Source of the DNA: Actinomycetota bacterium
Lineage (GTDB): Bacteria; Actinomycetota; Coriobacteriia; Anaerosomatales; PHET01
NCBI GenBank assembly: GCA_029265315.1
Contig: JAJUJM010000001.1
Coordinates: 243,463-307,462, forward strand
Length of the DNA: 64,000 nt
Direction of reading: 5' to 3'
The notes beneath the pieces are model-generated. The model did not search any database. It was given only the letters and a program-made list of their open reading frames with translations, and was not told where the DNA came from. The position numbers were made by a program, and so were the translations under genes. Below, piece by piece: positions 54,262 through 63,234 of the stretch (positions are counted from its first letter, which is position 1; each line of letters starts with the position of its first letter).

Positions 54262-55269
54262 TCACTCCATCGCTCTGAGGTACGGGTACGGATTCACCGG
54301 CCCGCCGCCACCCGGATGGATCTGCAGGTGGAGATGGGGCGCTGATGCGGCAGCGTTGCCGGAATAGCCCACCCTTGCGATGACCTGCCCGGCGCGTACC
54401 CGGCCCGAGGTCACGACGTAGGAGCTCAGGTGAGCGTAGTAGAACGACCACCCATTGTCCGCGTGGAGCCAGATGGTGTTGCCACCAAGCCGGTTCGACT
54501 TGGCCGTCACGGTGCCTGACAGTATCGCGACGACAGGGGTGCCGGTGGGTGCCATGATATCGGTGCCTTGGTGTCGGCGACGCCCTCCGGAGCGGGAGGC
54601 ACCCCACGTGTCTGCGTAGTAGTAGGAACCGACGACCGGGAAGACCATCCCATTGGGGCCGGGGACCGCGGCGACGCCGCGAGGCACGCGTCCGTTGGAC
54701 CGCACTGCGTCGAGTCTCGCCTTGACGGCTTTGAACTCCGCCTCCGTGGCTCGAAGTCGGCGTTGCAACGCATCGCGGCGTGACCTGAGCGCAGCCACGT
54801 CGGCGCGGCGACGGCGACGCTCGAGTTGCAGCTCGGTGCGGGTCTCACGCAGTTCGGCCGTGAGCACCTTCACCTCGGCGACCAGGTCCGCGCTGCTGGA
54901 GCCGACCCGGCTCAAGAAGTCGAAGCGTGTGACGAACTCGTCAAACGTGGCTGAGCCCACGAGGAACTCGATCATGTCGAGGCCCTCGCGCCGGTAGATG
55001 GAGTTCGCTTGCCTATTGAGTCTTCTCTTCGCAGCCTTGAGGCGCCTCTCGGCTCGCGCCAGCCGCCTGTTGGTGCGGGTGAGACGCGTCTCGGTCTCGT
55101 CGAGCTTCCAGTACGCAGCATCGAACGAGCGCCCAGCACGTGCGCTCTCCCGCTTCAGCTGCTCAAGCCTCGCCCTGAGTTGCGCCTCTGTCTCACCGGA
55201 GGCTGACGCGGGGAAGACGGCAGCGGCCAGCGCCACGGCGATGGCGACGGATACAGCGCGCTTCTTCAC
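54262..55269 (-). CDS. Secreted M23/LytM peptidoglycan endopeptidase with coiled-coil region
   Basis: Predicted cell-wall hydrolase or amidase activator. A signal peptide (residues 1-24, KKRAV then hydrophobic, ending ASA) is followed by a long Arg/Glu/Leu coiled coil (about 27-190) and a LytM domain (about 205-325). Zinc ligands are complete: His233 and Asp237 (HQGTD), His314 with His312 (HLH), plus His280 in YYAHL. So it should be catalytically competent, unlike EnvC-type activators. It overlaps the upstream PASTA gene by 4 bases. Confidence 0.9.
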   Translation of the reverse strand: MKKRAVSVAIAVALAAAVFPASASGETEAQLRARLEQLKRESARAGRSFDAAYWKLDETETRLTRTNRRLARAERRLKAAKRRLNRQANSIYRREGLDMIEFLVGSATFDEFVTRFDFLSRVGSSSADLVAEVKVLTAELRETRTELQLERRRRRADVAALRSRRDALQRRLRATEAEFKAVKARLDAVRSNGRVPRGVAAVPGPNGMVFPVVGSYYYADTWGASRSGGRRRHQGTDIMAPTGTPVVAILSGTVTAKSNRLGGNTIWLHADNGWSFYYAHLSSYVVTSGRVRAGQVIARVGYSGNAAASAPHLHLQIHPGGGGPVNPYPYLRAME

Positions 55270-56459
55270 GGTAGTTCAGGGGTTCCGAAGGATTCAGCCA
55301 GGGCAGTGTAGACCGCGCGAGCGACCTTGTCCGCCCAACGGGGATCGATGAACGACGTGATGTCATCGCGCGAGGACGCTGAACCCAACGTCACACGCAC
55401 CCACAGATTCTCGGATGCTCCGAACACGTTGTCGAACGCGACATCGGCCCGTCGTGGAGGCGTGGGGTCGGTCAACGTCCGCTCCAGTGCCGAAGCAAGT
55501 GCGGTCGACGACGTGGGAGCGGACGCAGCGAGGGAAGTGGCGGTGGACACCGCCATTCCCGAACCCGAGCCGGCTGTCACTGATAAGCCCACTCCGACTG
55601 TATACGTGGATTCGCGGGCACGCGCCGCACGATCAGCGTCCACCGTCGAGGAGTCTGCGCCCGTGCGCAGGAGCCGGACGACAGCGCCCGATGCCTCAAG
55701 CAGCGCTCTGAGCCGTCGACTGACCTCCAAGGCAGGGTCGTTGGTGAGACCGGGCACCGGCGGTTGAGGATCGATGACCACAACGACACCGTCAAGCCTG
55801 TAGGGCCGCAATCCGACCGAGGCATCGCGAGGAGAGGAGACCTCCAGGCGGACACGATCACCGGTCCGCACGATCGAGCCAGGAGCAGGCATGGAGCTCA
55901 AGACGGTGTCACTTGCGGCGTCAGACAGGACGAACACCGTGTCGACGAACAGGCCCTTGGCCTCGAGCGTTCCGAGGGCAAGACTCAACCCTTGGCCGAT
56001 GACGTCAGGCAACGTGAACTCCTCAGTACCTGCGGAAAGGACGACTCGCAGCTGGTCACCACGTCGCACCTCGGTCCCGGGAGCAGGATGCTGCTCGATC
56101 ACCTGACCTTCCGGGGCAGTGGAGAACCGCCTCTCGTCCACGACGAACGTGAGGCCGGCTCGGCTGGCAACAACGCGCGCGTCTCCCTCACTGCTCCCGA
56201 CGACGGAAGGCGTGGAGATGAGCCCTTGCGTACGCACCCAGAAGAAGATGCCGACGATGGCAGCGAGGAGAAGCGATACCGTCAGTCCACCCATCCACAC
56301 CGCTCGCGGGATCAGGGGGGCGCGCTGAGGGCGTTCACGGTCGAGTGCCGGCAGATAGACGGGCGCCTCGACCGGTGCCGCGGCAGGCACGGCGGCCTCA
56401 GCGAGTTGCTCTAGCCAGTGTGGGTCGTCCGATGTGATCGAATCGCTTCTCTCTTCCAT
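55266..56459 (-). CDS. Membrane-anchored PASTA protein with degenerate amidase_3-like domain
   Basis: 397 residues: acidic cytoplasmic N-terminus (1-54), one membrane helix (about 55-75), two PASTA domains (about 82-142 and 147-208), which bind muropeptides in relatives, and a C-terminal domain (224-391). The C-terminal domain follows the order of N-acetylmuramoyl-L-alanine amidase family 3 but lacks its ligands: VVVIDPQPPVPG replaces IDPGHGG, GLSVTAG replaces the IHAN region, and the late catalytic Glu is absent; only Glu245 could remain. It is likely non-enzymatic. I chose the ATG at 56459, ten bases after a TATACT box. Co-directional with an M23 hydrolase it overlaps; a scaffold or regulator role is inferred. 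Confidence 0.75.
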   Translation of the reverse strand: MEERSDSITSDDPHWLEQLAEAAVPAAAPVEAPVYLPALDRERPQRAPLIPRAVWMGGLTVSLLLAAIVGIFFWVRTQGLISTPSVVGSSEGDARVVASRAGLTFVVDERRFSTAPEGQVIEQHPAPGTEVRRGDQLRVVLSAGTEEFTLPDVIGQGLSLALGTLEAKGLFVDTVFVLSDAASDTVLSSMPAPGSIVRTGDRVRLEVSSPRDASVGLRPYRLDGVVVVIDPQPPVPGLTNDPALEVSRRLRALLEASGAVVRLLRTGADSSTVDADRAARARESTYTVGVGLSVTAGSGSGMAVSTATSLAASAPTSSTALASALERTLTDPTPPRRADVAFDNVFGASENLWVRVTLGSASSRDDITSFIDPRWADKVARAVYTALAESFGTPELP

Positions 56460-56469
56460 GGCAAGGCGA

Positions 56470-56500
56470 AGTATACCTGTCGGTGTGGAGGTCGCGTGAA
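56470..56500 (-). promoter_or_regulatory. Promoter of the PASTA-M23 operon, giving a near-leaderless mRNA
   Basis: TATACT (56470-56475, 5/6) with TTCACG (56495-56500, 4/6) at 19 bases. Only ten bases separate the -10 from the ATG at 56459, so a start 6-8 bases after the -10 leaves a leader of a few bases. No Shine-Dalgarno sequence is present. Confidence 0.5.
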
Positions 56501-56513
56501 GGAGGAGCATGTG

Positions 56514-56543
56514 TTGAATTGGCACCGCGTGTGCAGGTAATCT
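56514..56543 (+). promoter_or_regulatory. Promoter of fmdB with overlapping inverted repeat
   Basis: TTGAAT (56514-56519) and TAATCT (56538-56543) are 18 bases apart. A perfect inverted repeat GTGCAG-N5-CTGCAC (56531-56547) covers the -10, which fits an operator for a dimeric regulator. The promoter match itself is modest. Confidence 0.35.
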
Positions 56544-56599
56544 GCACTCTCTCGTGATCGTGTACGAGTCCATCGACCCATGAGGAGGTGTTCGCCAGC

Positions 56600-56875
56600 A
56601 TGCCCACATATGAGTACCGATGCGTGACCTGCGACCTGCGCTTCGAGGTCGAGAGGCGCATGGGCACCTTGCGTGAGGAGCTCTGCCCCGAGTGTGGATC
56701 GACGTCGAAACGCGTCTTTTCCCCAGTCGGCGTCGCCTTCAAGGGCAGCGGGTTCCACAACACTGACTACCGCGAGCGACCCAAGGCGGAAACCAAACCT
56801 TCCGAGGCCCCCTCGAAATGTGATGCCGCCGGTGCCGGTGGGGCGTGCTCGGGGTGCCCCGCGGCTTCAGCCTAG
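56600..56875 (+). CDS. FmdB-family zinc-ribbon protein
   Basis: A 91-residue protein starting MPTYEYRCVTCDLRFEVERR with a second pair CPECG near residue 30, the FmdB/CxxC-CxxC zinc ribbon, followed by VGVAFKGSGFHNTDY, the family's extension. The C-terminus is Ala/Gly-rich with CSGC. I chose the ATG at 56600; a GTG at 56588 lies inside the GGAGG site. One of two plus-strand genes. The name comes from a putative regulator of formamidase; function is generally unknown. Confidence 0.9.
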   Translation: MPTYEYRCVTCDLRFEVERRMGTLREELCPECGSTSKRVFSPVGVAFKGSGFHNTDYRERPKAETKPSEAPSKCDAAGAGGACSGCPAASA

Positions 56876-56902
56876 TCTCCGCAAGACGTCGAACACCACA
56901 AG

Positions 56903-56930
56903 AAGGCCCCACCGTCGGCGGGGCCTTTTT
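56903..56930 (+). terminator. Intrinsic terminator of fmdB (also faces glpX)
   Basis: AAGGCCCC pairs with GGGGCCTT around a 9-base loop and is followed by TTTTT-type sequence on the plus strand, 28 bases after the fmdB stop. On the minus strand the stem is followed by CTTG, so it may also stop transcripts from glpX. Confidence 0.85.
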
Positions 56931-56979
56931 CGCGCGAACATGCAGGCGGGGCAGGACGCGCTGGAAACGACGTATGACG

Positions 56980-57945
56980 TCAGTCCATTCGAACCCAGAA
57001 CCGTTCAGTCCCCGTTCGAAACACCGTTTCGATGAATCGAACGGTGCCTGTCTTGTTGTCCATGGCGATCGAGTGGGTACGCGCACCTTGTCCGAAGTAC
57101 TTGACACCCCGCAACAGTTCACCGTCCGTGACGCCTGTCGCGATGAAGGCGGCCTCATCGGTGTTGACGAGGCAGTCCATATCCAGGACTCCGTCGATGT
57201 TGCAGGTGCCCATCTCGACGGCACGTGCTCGCTCCTCTGGGCTTCGCCAAGCGAAGCGGCCCATGAAGCATCCACCGATGCACTTCATCGCCGCACAGGC
57301 CAAGACCCCTTCGGGGGCGGCTCCGATACCGAGGTACAGGTGTATACCGGTCCCCTCTATCGCTGTGGCGACGGCACCGAAGACGTCCCCGTCTGAGATG
57401 AGCCTGATGCGCGCGCCGGCTCGGCGGATCTCGGCGATGAGGTCGGCATGACGCTCACGGTCGAGGACACAGACGACGATGTCTTCGACCTCACGACCCA
57501 GTGCCTTGGCCACAGCACGGACGTTCTCCGTGGGGGAAGCGTCGATATGGACCACATCAGCAGCGGCGGGACCCACCGCGATCTTGTTCATGTAGGTATC
57601 GGGGGCGTGCAGCAGCGTGCCTTTCGGGCCGAACGCGAGCACGGCGAGTGAGTTGGGCTGACCGTGTGCGGTGAGGTTGGTCCCCTCAAGTGGGTCGACT
57701 GCGATGTCGATCTCTTCACCGCCACGGCCCACCTCTTCGCCGATGTAGAGCATAGGGGCCTCGTCGCGTTCACCCTCGCCGATGACGATGCGTCCGGAGA
57801 TGTCAACGTGGTTGAATGCGGCACGCATCGCCTCAACGGCGGCATTGTCGGCAGCGTGCTTGTCGCCCTTCCCCATCCACCTGCCGGCAGCAAGAGCCGC
57901 AGCCTCTGTGACTTCGAGCATCTCGACGATCCGAGTCGAACGCAT
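56980..57945 (-). CDS. glpX: Class II fructose-1,6-bisphosphatase
   Basis: Gluconeogenic FBPase of the GlpX type, hydrolysing FBP to F6P. Metal-site motifs: GEGERDEAPML near residue 57, AVDPLEGTNLTA near 82, then LISDGDVFGAVA and GAAPEGVLACAAM. 321 residues. It is the usual FBPase of actinobacteria. It ends the metK-priA-def-fmt-rsmB run, 33 bases after rsmB, and faces the fmdB terminator. Confidence 0.94.
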   Translation of the reverse strand: MRSTRIVEMLEVTEAAALAAGRWMGKGDKHAADNAAVEAMRAAFNHVDISGRIVIGEGERDEAPMLYIGEEVGRGGEEIDIAVDPLEGTNLTAHGQPNSLAVLAFGPKGTLLHAPDTYMNKIAVGPAAADVVHIDASPTENVRAVAKALGREVEDIVVCVLDRERHADLIAEIRRAGARIRLISDGDVFGAVATAIEGTGIHLYLGIGAAPEGVLACAAMKCIGGCFMGRFAWRSPEERARAVEMGTCNIDGVLDMDCLVNTDEAAFIATGVTDGELLRGVKYFGQGARTHSIAMDNKTGTVRFIETVFRTGTERFWVRMD

Positions 57946-57978
57946 CGCCTGACCCTCCCCTTCCCTCTCCGAGTACGA

Positions 57979-59349
57979 TCACTTCGAAGCGACACGCTTC
58001 AGCCGGGCGACGAAGTGTCCATCAGGCCCACCGTCAGCCGGTATCGACCTGAACACGCCCGACGGGGCGAAGAACGGAGCCCAGCTCTGGGGCGCTTGAT
58101 CAGCATCGAGCCGGTCCAGACGAAAGTCCGCGCCGCTCGGCGATGTCAAGAACCCGTCGACGACGCACTCGTTCTCAGCCTTGACGATGGTGCAGGTGGA
58201 GTAGACCACGAAACCGCACGGCTTCACAACCGAACTGGATGTCCTCAGAAGCGCTCCACCGATGGCGGCCAGAGTCTCAAAGTCCTCGGGGCGTGCGCGC
58301 CAACGACGGTCGGGGTGGCGTCGCAGAGTCCCAAGACCGCTGCAGGGCGCATCGATGAGCACAGCATCAGCAGAGAGATCACGGAGCGGACTCGATTCGA
58401 GGTCGGTCGCGTCAGCGACGAGCGTGAAGACGGGTGGAGCGACGACTCTGTCGACCGCGCGGCGAAGGGCCTCGAGCTTGAACCCATGAGAGTCAACGGC
58501 GGTGATGCTTACACGGGCCCCTTGGCGATGCGCGCGCGCGGCGAGTAACAGAGTCTTGGTTCCCCGCCCCGCGCCTATGTCGACGATCCTGGCGCCATCT
58601 GTGAGCGGGACACAGGCCGCGGCGAACTGGGCCGCGGCGTCCACCACTATCGCCCACCCCTTCGCCAAGGCCGTTGATCGGACGGCGGCGGAAGGCGCGT
58701 CGCACACCACGGCACCGGTCGGCCAAGCCGGACGGGGCTGGGCCCCGTCTTTCTCCAGTGCGCACAGAAGCTCGTCAAAGGAGACCTGGAACGGCATGTG
58801 CGCCAAGTAGAGCGGAGCAGGTTCGTTGTTTGCCTCGAGGACCTTCGTCGCGGCTTCACTGCCGAGTTCATCCGTGAGGATACGGACCATCCACTCCGGG
58901 TGGCCTGTCAGACGCGCCAGGGTCGCCGCATCGCTGCTCGGATCGCCCCAAGGGAATGAGGGGGCGTCGTTGGCGATTCGCCGTAGGATCGCGTTGGCCA
59001 GAGTCGAAGCGCGTGGAGCGACGGACTTGACGAGCTCGACGCCCTCGTTGACCGCAGCTCGTGCAGGAGTTCGCATGAACAGCAGCTCGTAGGTGGACAA
59101 CGCAAGGCAGTCACTCACGAGCGGCTCGAGCCTGACGTCCGGGTTCAGGTACCGGTCCACGACATCGTCCAAAGTCCCGCGAGTCGCGACCGTGCCATAA
59201 GCCAAGCGTGTCGCGAAGGCCAGTTGCTCTCGAGGAAGCGCCGACCCCGAGAGCGCAGAATCCAGCGCTTCGTGCGCGAAAGAGCCCTGCTCGCGAACCC
59301 GCGTGACCACACGGCGGGCAGACGTCCTCGCGGGGGTCGCAGGCGTCAC
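57979..59349 (-). CDS. rsmB: 16S rRNA (cytosine967-C5)-methyltransferase RsmB
   Basis: NOL1/NOP2/Sun-family methyltransferase. N-terminal NusB-like RNA-binding domain (about 10-140). The Rossmann core has IVDIGAGRGTKTLLLAARA, and the catalytic cysteines lie in DAPCSGLGTLRRHPD and VYSTCTIVKAENE. I chose the GTG at 59349, with GGGAG five bases upstream and GTGA overlap with the fmt stop; 456 residues. The fmt-rsmB pairing is common. Confidence 0.94.
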   Translation of the reverse strand: MTPATPARTSARRVVTRVREQGSFAHEALDSALSGSALPREQLAFATRLAYGTVATRGTLDDVVDRYLNPDVRLEPLVSDCLALSTYELLFMRTPARAAVNEGVELVKSVAPRASTLANAILRRIANDAPSFPWGDPSSDAATLARLTGHPEWMVRILTDELGSEAATKVLEANNEPAPLYLAHMPFQVSFDELLCALEKDGAQPRPAWPTGAVVCDAPSAAVRSTALAKGWAIVVDAAAQFAAACVPLTDGARIVDIGAGRGTKTLLLAARAHRQGARVSITAVDSHGFKLEALRRAVDRVVAPPVFTLVADATDLESSPLRDLSADAVLIDAPCSGLGTLRRHPDRRWRARPEDFETLAAIGGALLRTSSSVVKPCGFVVYSTCTIVKAENECVVDGFLTSPSGADFRLDRLDADQAPQSWAPFFAPSGVFRSIPADGGPDGHFVARLKRVASK

Positions 59350-60266
59350 GCTGTCTCCCAGCGGGTGTCCGGGCCGAGAACCATCCCGCGTCCACACGCA
59401 TCACCGGGCATGGCGTGACGACCGTCTGGCTTGACCAAGGTCGCGAGCACCGCCCCGCTTCGCGCGCCCAAGAGCAGACCACCGCGAACGCAAGATACCG
59501 AGCCCGGTTCGGCGTCATGATCGGCGATGGAGCATGCGATGAGCGTCAACGCTCGTCCTGCGACCGCTATGCGCGCGGGGGCGTTCGGACCGGACGCACG
59601 AACCATTCGCACGATCTCTTGGGGGGTCAGGGTCGGATCGGGCGTGACATCGGCACGTGTGATCTTGGGAGCGTATGTGACACCTGCCTCGTCTTGCGGA
59701 GTCCATTGAACCGTGCCGGCAACGATGGAGTCGAGAACGTCCAGCAAGGCCTCGGCGCCCAGCTGGGCCAGTCTCCGGGTCAAGGTCGACGCGTCCATGT
59801 CTCCGATCTCCACCGGCACCTGCTTGGCGTAGGGGCCGGTGTCGAGACCCTCCTCCATCGCCATGATCGACACACCGGTGAGCGCGTCCCCCGCGAGAAT
59901 CGCGCGTTGGATAGGGGCAGCGCCTCGCCACCGCGGGAGCAGTGAAGCGTGGACGTTGATCGCTCCCGAAGGCGGAACGGCAAGAATCGAAGATGGCAAG
60001 ATCAGACCGTACGCCGCCACAACCACGACGTCGGGCTCAAGGGCTCGAAGCGCTTCGGTCTCAGGCTCGCCCTTGAGGGAAACGGGCTCGAACACAGGGA
60101 GCGAGAACTCAAGGGCGCGCTGCTTGACGGGGCTGGGGACGGGCGCCGAACCTCGGCCCGAGACAGCATCGGGGCGCGTGTAGACGGCGACGACATCGTG
60201 TGCTTCATGCAGGCGCTCGAGCGAGGGTACAGCGAATTCCGGCGTGCCCATGAAGACGACGCGCAT
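59346..60266 (-). CDS. fmt: Methionyl-tRNA formyltransferase
   Basis: Formylates initiator Met-tRNA. N-terminal RVVFMGTPEFAVPSL; formyl-folate site NVHASLLPRWRGAAPIQRAI near residue 105; catalytic Asp in EEGLDTGPY near 140; C-terminal tRNA-binding barrel. Start ATG at 60266 with GGGGAGAG six bases upstream; 306 residues. It is 42 bases after def, so formylation and deformylation are linked. Confidence 0.96.
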   Translation of the reverse strand: MRVVFMGTPEFAVPSLERLHEAHDVVAVYTRPDAVSGRGSAPVPSPVKQRALEFSLPVFEPVSLKGEPETEALRALEPDVVVVAAYGLILPSSILAVPPSGAINVHASLLPRWRGAAPIQRAILAGDALTGVSIMAMEEGLDTGPYAKQVPVEIGDMDASTLTRRLAQLGAEALLDVLDSIVAGTVQWTPQDEAGVTYAPKITRADVTPDPTLTPQEIVRMVRASGPNAPARIAVAGRALTLIACSIADHDAEPGSVSCVRGGLLLGARSGAVLATLVKPDGRHAMPGDACGRGMVLGPDTRWETA

Positions 60267-60308
60267 GTCTCTCCCCTCTTGGCCCGGCGGCGAATCGGTC
60301 AAGGCCGG

Positions 60309-60833
60309 TCAGATGCTCGTGGCCCCTGGCTTTGCGCCTGCCTCCACAGCCTCGCGGTAGCGCTTCAGGGCGGCCTTGCGTTCCTCGGGTGTGGCCCGGT
60401 CGAGGATCACCACGCCGTCCAGGTGGTCGATCTCGTGTTGAAGGAGGCGAGCAAGCAGGCCCTCGGCGTCCATCGTGATACGCTCGCCGGCAAGCGTCTG
60501 GGCTTCACACCGCACACGCGTGTACCGCTCCACAGGCACTGTGATTCCCGGAAGCGACAGACACCCTTCCTCATCGGTCTCAGTCTCGTCACCGGTCGAC
60601 ACGAGCACCGGGTTACACAGCGCGATCGGACGGGGCTCGTCGTTCTCTCCCAGGTCGTAGACGATGACGCGTTTCATCACTCCGACCTGCGTGGCGGCCA
60701 ACCCGATGCCAGGCGCCTCATACATCGTCTTGGCCATGGCATTGACGAGATCCGCGAGCGAATCATCAGTGAGCGGGTCGATCTCATATGCGCGTTGTTT
60801 GAGGGCAGGGCCAGGATACGTGATGACATCCAT
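60309..60833 (-). CDS. def: Peptide deformylase
   Basis: Metal-dependent removal of N-formyl groups from nascent proteins. All three motifs are intact: GIGLAATQ (43-50), EGCLSLP with Cys91, and QHEIDHLDG with His133, Glu134, His137. 174 residues, type 1-like. A candidate promoter lies just upstream, so it may be transcribed apart from priA. Confidence 0.96.
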   Translation of the reverse strand: MDVITYPGPALKQRAYEIDPLTDDSLADLVNAMAKTMYEAPGIGLAATQVGVMKRVIVYDLGENDEPRPIALCNPVLVSTGDETETDEEGCLSLPGITVPVERYTRVRCEAQTLAGERITMDAEGLLARLLQHEIDHLDGVVILDRATPEERKAALKRYREAVEAGAKPGATSI

Positions 60834-60895
60834 AGCGAGTCCGTTCGGGTACGAATGTTGGGCTCACGAGACGGGGCCCGGGACTTGATGCATAT

Positions 60896-60901
60896 ATCAT
60901 A
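60896..60901 (-). promoter_or_regulatory. -10 element of a possible def-fmt-rsmB promoter
   Basis: TATGAT (5/6), in an AT-rich patch unusual for this sequence, sits 62 bases before the def ATG and 17 bases after the priA stop region. No convincing -35 is found at normal spacing. Confidence 0.3.
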
Positions 60902-60917
60902 CCAGCGCAGAACAGGG

Positions 60918-63149
60918 TCACATGAGGCTCGCCGGGTCGACATCGAGCACCCATGTCGAGCCCTCAGGCCACTGAACATTCTCGAGTGCTGCTGACGTCA
61001 CACGCCCGATCGCAGCATCGGCCGGTGATTTGATCACGCAATGCCACCGCCAGACGCCTTTCAGCCTGTTGAGCGGTGCAGGGCTGGGGCCTAGTACGCT
61101 CCAATCGGATGGGAGCCCTGCTTTCAGGGCGGCGTGAGCGGATGCACATGCGCGCGCAGCGACCTGAGAGGCCCGAGCGCGGACGACGAGATTTGCGAGA
61201 CGGCCGAACGGCGGGTACCCCAGCTGCTCACGCAGGACTCGTTCTGAGGCGTAGAAGGAAGCCCCACAGTGTTCTGACGCCGCAACGACGGCGGAGTGGT
61301 CGGGCCAGTACGTCTGGATGATCACGCGCCCCGCGTCAGCGCCGCGCCCGGCCCTACCGGCAACCTGCTCGAGCAACTGATAGGCCCGCTCCCCAGCACG
61401 AAAATCCGGTAGGTTCAGCAGCACGTCGGCCGAGATGACGCCGACCAGGGTGATGTGCGGGAAATCCAACCCCTTCGCGATCATCTGAGTCCCGAGAAGG
61501 ACCGCGCTCGACTCGGCAGCGAAGGAAGCGAGGAGACGCTCGTGTGTGCCCTTGCCGGTGGTCGTGTCAGCATCCATTCGGACCACGGGCCAGTCTTCGA
61601 AGAGGTTCTTCAGCTCAGCCTCCACCCGTTGAGTCCCCGCTCCGAACTGCCTGAGGTAGGGGCTGCCGCAGGCCGGACATGTGGCCGGAACGGGCCGAGT
61701 CGCGGCACAGTGATGGCATGACAGACGACCACCTACTTCGTGGTACGTCATCGAGGTGCTGCACGATGAACAGGTGGGTACGTGTCCACACTCCCGACAC
61801 AAGAGGAAGGATGCGAATCCGCGACGGTTCAAGAACAGGACGGCTTTGCGTCCGGCCTGCTTGACATCGGCCAGTGCGTTCTGAAGCTCGCGCGAGAACA
61901 TCGAGCGGTTGCCGGCTGCGAACTCACGCGCCATGTCAACGACAGTCACAGGGGGCAGAGGGCGACGCATGACCCTTTCGGGCATTGCCACTCTGACGAT
62001 GCGTCCGCGTTCAGCAAGGTCCTGCGTCTCCATGCCGGGACTCGCACTGCCCAGCACCAAGGTGGCACCCCGAAGCTGACACAACCTCATGGCGACATCG
62101 CGCGCATGGTAGCGTGGGGATGACTCCTGCTTGTATGAGGGCTCATGTTCCTCGTCGATCACCACGATCTTCAGATCAGGCAACGGCGCGAACAGTGCGG
62201 ACCGCGCACCGACGACCACGCGCGCCTCGCCCGACCTCACTCGGTCCCACTGGTCGAGTCGTTCACCCGGAGACAGCCGCGAGTGCAACACCGCGACCAT
62301 CTCTCCGAAGCGGGCCCTGAACCTCCCAACGGTCTGTGGTGTCAACGAGATCTCCGGGACGAGCACGAGCGCGGACCCGCCTGCCTCCAGGACGTCCGAG
62401 ATCGCCCTCAGGTACACCTCGGTCTTCCCCGAGCCGGTGACACCGTCGAGCAGAAGGGCTCCGCCGCCACCGGCAAGCACTTCCGTGATGGCCACCAGAG
62501 CGTCGTGCTGTCCCTCAGTGAGCTCAACCGGTTCGAACGACTCCTCCACGAGTATCGGCTGCCGAGCGCGGATCCGGCGTAGTCTGTGGATGCGTACTGC
62601 GCCGTGTCGCTCGAGTGCTTTGAGTGCCGTGTCGATCGAACCCAGATCGGCACTGAGCTCGGCCACGCGTACGGGACCGGCGGAGACCGCTTCCAGGATC
62701 GCTCGCTGTAACGTGGCGCGTGGCGACGGTGCATAGCCCGACGCCGCATTCATCTCCACCCATCGGTCGTCGACCGGCCCCACGCCGGGACGCTTGAGCA
62801 TCCAGCCTCCATGCACGGGGTCACGCACCACACGAGGTGTCGCACCGGGCGGCGTGAACAGGCGAAGCGCCTCGGAGAGCGGGGCCACGTACTCGTCAGC
62901 GATCCAGCGAGCGAGGTCAACGGCGACCTGGTCGAAGAAGGGACCCGCAAGAACGGCCTCGAGCTCCTTCAGGCGAGGATGGGGCGACGAGTCCTTGATG
63001 GCGACCACATAGCCGACCGACCGACGGTTCGCGAAGTTCACCGCGACACAATGGCCGGTCGTCACATCGAGACCTTCTGGTACCGAGTAATCGAACGGTC
63101 TGTCCAGCGCACGGGTCGGCACGTCGATAACGACCGACGCTACGCGCAT
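60918..63149 (-). CDS. priA: Primosomal protein N' (PriA helicase)
   Basis: Restarts stalled replication forks. N-terminal DNA-binding domain (about 1-100), winged-helix segment, then helicase motifs GVTGSGKTEVYLRAI near 233, DEEHEPSYKQ near 331, SASPGMET and QVAGRAGRG. Zinc-binding cysteines are in the CRECGHVPTCSSC and CHHC...CPAC blocks. I chose the ATG at 63149 with AGGAGG six to seven bases upstream; 743 residues. The actinobacterial PriA is often helicase-degenerate; here Walker A and DEEH are intact. Confidence 0.95.
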   Translation of the reverse strand: MRVASVVIDVPTRALDRPFDYSVPEGLDVTTGHCVAVNFANRRSVGYVVAIKDSSPHPRLKELEAVLAGPFFDQVAVDLARWIADEYVAPLSEALRLFTPPGATPRVVRDPVHGGWMLKRPGVGPVDDRWVEMNAASGYAPSPRATLQRAILEAVSAGPVRVAELSADLGSIDTALKALERHGAVRIHRLRRIRARQPILVEESFEPVELTEGQHDALVAITEVLAGGGGALLLDGVTGSGKTEVYLRAISDVLEAGGSALVLVPEISLTPQTVGRFRARFGEMVAVLHSRLSPGERLDQWDRVRSGEARVVVGARSALFAPLPDLKIVVIDEEHEPSYKQESSPRYHARDVAMRLCQLRGATLVLGSASPGMETQDLAERGRIVRVAMPERVMRRPLPPVTVVDMAREFAAGNRSMFSRELQNALADVKQAGRKAVLFLNRRGFASFLLCRECGHVPTCSSCSTSMTYHEVGGRLSCHHCAATRPVPATCPACGSPYLRQFGAGTQRVEAELKNLFEDWPVVRMDADTTTGKGTHERLLASFAAESSAVLLGTQMIAKGLDFPHITLVGVISADVLLNLPDFRAGERAYQLLEQVAGRAGRGADAGRVIIQTYWPDHSAVVAASEHCGASFYASERVLREQLGYPPFGRLANLVVRARASQVAARACASAHAALKAGLPSDWSVLGPSPAPLNRLKGVWRWHCVIKSPADAAIGRVTSAALENVQWPEGSTWVLDVDPASLM

Positions 63150-63234
63150 CGAAGACCTCCTTCTGTCGTTCGCGGCCAACGCGCGAGGAACCTCGTGATG
63201 AGCGACGAGTGCGCGACGCCTTGCGAAAGCATAC

